Position numbers and translations under genes: made by a program. Below, in pieces: positions 34,501 through 35,174 of a stretch of DNA of 35,174 nucleotides (position 1 is the first letter of the stretch; each line of letters starts with the position of its first letter). The DNA comes from Prevotellaceae bacterium UBA1743 (GTDB taxonomy: Bacteria; Bacteroidota; Bacteroidia; Bacteroidales; Bacteroidaceae). The notes under the pieces were generated by a model. It was not told where the DNA came from. It saw only the letters and a list, made by a program, of their open reading frames with translations, and searched no databases. The DNA is taken from positions 1-35,174 of the forward strand of contig DCHV01000081.1 of the NCBI GenBank assembly GCA_002314945.1. Direction: 5' to 3'.

Positions 34501-35068
34501 CGAAATGGCAGGTGCAGGTGGATGTTACTACAATCTGTTTGATGCTCATGCTCCCTTCCAGATTGACGGCAATTATGGCGTGAGTGCAGGTGTCAACGAG
34601 ATGCTGCTCCAGTCATACAATGGTATTACCTTGCTGCCAGCCCTGCCGACCGCATGGGTAAGTGGTTCCGTCAGGGAACTGAAGGCCGAGGGCAACTTCA
34701 CGGTCAGCATCGATTGGGAAAAGAACACCCCCACACTTGCCACCATTGTCAGCAACAAGGGTGCTGAATTGCGTGTCCGTAATGGCCAAGGAACAAAGAA
34801 GATTGCCGATGTGAAAGTAACGGTAGATGGCCAGGAAGTAACTCCCGTGGCACAGGAGGATGGTTCGTACCAGATACCATGTCAACAAGGTCAGACAGTC
34901 GTCATCGACTTTACTTCAGCGCCCACAGGAATAGTAGCCCCCACCACCTCCTCCAGCCCAGAGAGTGATTCCTACAATCTGGCAGGACAGAGGGTGGGAG
35001 AGAACCACAAGGGCGTGATAGTGAAGAAAGGCAGCAAGGTTATCCGCTCGACTCATCAGGGATTCTGA
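28523..35068 (+). CDS. Bifunctional glycosidase: clan GH-D-like barrel fused to GH95 fucosidase
   Basis: 2181 residues. Signal peptide ends about residue 26 (IADAQ). A beta-supersandwich with a beta insert (about 30-390) leads into a TIM barrel (about 400-790) with VWDDGWDF (Asp495, Asp496), RYFKFDGIS (Asp588, nucleophile position) and TWRQDADYY (Asp650/652, candidate acid/base), resembling GH36/GH27-type alpha-galactosidases and alpha-GalNAcases. Then follow a Big_2 Ig-like domain (about 878-965), two beta-trefoil-like modules (about 968-1112, 1180-1330) with a beta link, and a full GH95 (about 1345-2120): MEYALPIGNGQVGATFRGG, DIHADVNVQMNYW (Asp1692, Asn1694), YSPEHGP (Glu1827, general-acid position) and PFQIDGNYG (Asp2015). 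The C-terminal NLAGQRV tail matches that of the M60 protein. ATG 28523 or 28532 could be the start. The GH95 call is firm; the first barrel's family is less certain. Confidence 0.85.
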   Translation: MIHMNTIKNGAIAILMMSSALIADAQVKYQPRVYPQQQTEVGVAHLQEADGEWTLSNELLSATFRKENGKLLFGGCEAMNLEAGTELFTISFGTGTTVVKASDMTMGEVTTESYSENPDAINGAKHFAGKAIKAQFTTTYGGARVTVDWKAVLRDGSHYLRTEMELHTDKDVKMSTITPMEYKINTTKAGSVPKVNGNTTRGAILLSDKIFAGLETPMGLNSVNGDASAAEPFSHYNAWTQDYFDWTPGDELPDGVKSVNTNLTAATVVGKRGWLKFGSDSDYRVTFQYTSGTHKLNICGVDIVDATGAVVASDYHLGYTGGKKANNIYTLKGVQAGTYMVRYFISLRDYDNMSQGETITSSGSITFSPSITVATAKEIEAVTGGGKPQVTIIKGQWLRDAKLKVNDPWEVSSVVGLVAEGQARRSFLAYSERERAVPWRCVPMYNSWYELNINRNNDRNYTSNMHIEDCVDVMKQWKEKMYDKRGVSIHSFVWDDGWDFYGPWTFSPNFPNGFSEVDAIAREMGCGIGAWLGPVGGYGASGQYRREYWTKKGEQMLLSNESYYDAFWKAAKMLVKDNGYDFRYFKFDGISDLGTAYGPKDGQHEAAEGIISMEHKIRTQLREDIFFNTTVGTWSSPMWFHYSDATWRQDADYYERGNNSNDRENWITYRDDMVHDIFVKGSPLCPINSMMFHGFILTEHGGGGELGNAGSTNRNYKNILNELRCAFGCGDGMVEVYADYRLMNSINGGRLWDDLADLIVWQKERADVLPDVHWVGGDPYNNGTQNIYGWAAWNGRKSILTLRNGTNGSKQFAFTLREVLDIPASQGGMMVLTCPWSDQAVLSGLQIGKQYNIDDRITVTLPGSSVFMFDGVNAEDFEEIKLTDIAFSEAETLKLEIGKTHSVSVIYTPENATNRALTWTSSDTNVATVQNGVITAVKVGECTITAKSNDGGHLTASILVKVSAPEGRVVDLSQLDNGKVYNIVCQRGFLLYDASQSQICGSNGKGFKAPAQSQTDVNQQFQIIQQNNKYYLYSCGAEKYVTAAGAYSDAPGTELTITQSHNSSYPWMFQLSGLYFNLQAANQTNTGLVINNWSTKDPGNQYYIEEVAAPSNTYTIRVVGTTDTSAGVEIAGVTYRDGQSFDLEKKPRTSDCKAIAISGLRGQAYLYQHTIYVSYEDAATKYYTMQNAGGGGYISLNPEYLSGGAMTVTNSNQPRDNKGLWAFEKVSNGKYHIYNYSTGKALLMGTVGDGENARTTVNPYDDNGYNTTYGGTFKFNGGNSNININGSTSWLNNRRGFLALWDGVGASQVAGDNGSIFYLREVDPAAYPDVFYAEYNTVEPGKRPVDISMHSLWYDTPAGKTGVSDTWMEYALPIGNGQVGATFRGGIKVDEIQLNEKTLWSGSPTHYGYNNHGYYQNMGSLFVEDESGDFSVGDETVPVLNYQRWLDIEKGMGGVRYAGADTQYERQYVASLPDRCIAAHYTVNGGKKLKLRFYFVPDGKINASKVTYAEGGAEYTSKPETVSSATRFQVISDGTIETTGAGVRVSDATYATVYVCAATNFDPTQTSRIRGTLAAVQTEVQNRIKAVAGKDFSTVCQAAVEKHQELMGKTALTLVSSPSELTTEELIKFYNKSDMNKKSDDGLFLEQLYWLYGRYLLVAANADLSVQGPSNLQGIWNDRSNSSFWHCDIHADVNVQMNYWPAEAGNLSDMHMPFLRWIMEMAKPGGNFASVADKIASATVGKGDVRGWTTTTETDMLGGLSSWAGNDLKTLGAWYITHLWQHYKYTLDKDFLREAFPVMLSGCQFLIDIAQKATDGTYEIPKEYSPEHGPSSENGTAFAQQLAREACYETIQAYEVLGTESGADENDMNELKEFYGKLDSGLRTETFTYQGSRVTLLREWKYTNQNTQSSWNNHRHLSHLMCLYPLNLVNAYATTAQDKVIYKAAVKSLELRGNTATGWSMGWKTNLWARALDGNHARQILSNALQHTTSYSIEMAGAGGCYYNLFDAHAPFQIDGNYGVSAGVNEMLLQSYNGITLLPALPTAWVSGSVRELKAEGNFTVSIDWEKNTPTLATIVSNKGAELRVRNGQGTKKIADVKVTVDGQEVTPVAQEDGSYQIPCQQGQTVVIDFTSAPTGIVAPTTSSSPESDSYNLAGQRVGENHKGVIVKKGSKVIRSTHQGF

Positions 35069-35103
35069 AGGAGGGGTACGAGGGATCTGCCCCTATGATT
35101 CAC

Positions 35104-35167
35104 TTTGTCACGAAAATAATATAAAGTTGTGACAAAAGTTATAAAGGGTACACAATAATTTTGTCAC
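35104..35167. repeat. TTTGTCAC inverted and direct repeats
   Basis: TTTGTCAC at 35104-35111, its reverse complement GTGACAAA at 35129-35136 (17-base gap), and a third TTTGTCAC at 35160-35167. It lies in the AT-rich stretch after the last gene and could be an operator or a weak hairpin; the next gene is outside the window. The same 8-mer occurs once more at 13012-13019. Confidence 0.6.
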
Positions 35168-35174
35168 AAGTTCG

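Noticed and set aside
35069..35095. Terminator after the fusion enzyme
   Set aside because: AGGGG and CCCCT can pair, but the stem is only five pairs with a long loop and no T tract follows.

Overview
The window reads as a chromosomal segment of a gut-type Bacteroidales, most likely Prevotellaceae-like. The grounds are Bacteroidetes promoters (a TAnnTTTG -7 box, in the best cases with TTTG 19-20 bases upstream), the lack of clear Shine-Dalgarno sites, the rimP-nusA-infB-cvpA-sufBCDS gene order, and secreted proteins that end in an NLAGQR-type tail. The genus is an inference from gene content; no rRNA or other taxonomic marker is present.

Left part (1-12232): two identical tandem tRNA-Asn genes on the minus strand with their own terminator, then divergently a secreted S41 C-terminal-processing protease and a possible 36-codon membrane peptide. 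A strong promoter and a terminator-like leader hairpin precede a tightly packed eight-gene run: rimP, nusA, infB, cvpA, sufB, sufC, sufD, sufS. It joins ribosome maturation, transcription elongation and translation initiation to Fe-S cluster assembly, and most junctions overlap.

Middle part (12245-19252): short independent units. These are an SGNH hydrolase (minus), RNase HII and a FluC/CrcB fluoride channel (plus), a small membrane protein (minus), a 507-base gene-poor spacer holding an 11-bp tandem repeat array inside a 36-bp direct repeat, an ECF sigma / membrane protein / CpxP-Spy-like triad (plus), a UmuC-type polymerase with no umuD beside it, and a second ECF sigma operon on the minus strand with a small secreted protein and a coiled-coil membrane protein.

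Right part (19487-35068): a glycan-degradation island without SusC/SusD. It holds a beta-helix GH28-like hydrolase, an unrecognised secreted protein probably with an alpha/alpha fold (minus), and a plus-strand run of GH29 fucosidase with a discoidin module, a 1297-residue M60 (HEIGH) mucin-type peptidase, and a 2181-residue enzyme that appears to fuse a clan GH-D-like (GH36/GH27-type) TIM barrel to a GH95 fucosidase through Big_2 and beta-trefoil modules. Together they look built to attack fucosylated mucin O-glycoproteins. Removal of an alpha-linked Gal/GalNAc cap followed by alpha-1,2-fucose, as in blood group A/B to H to core, is an attractive but unproven reading of the fusion.
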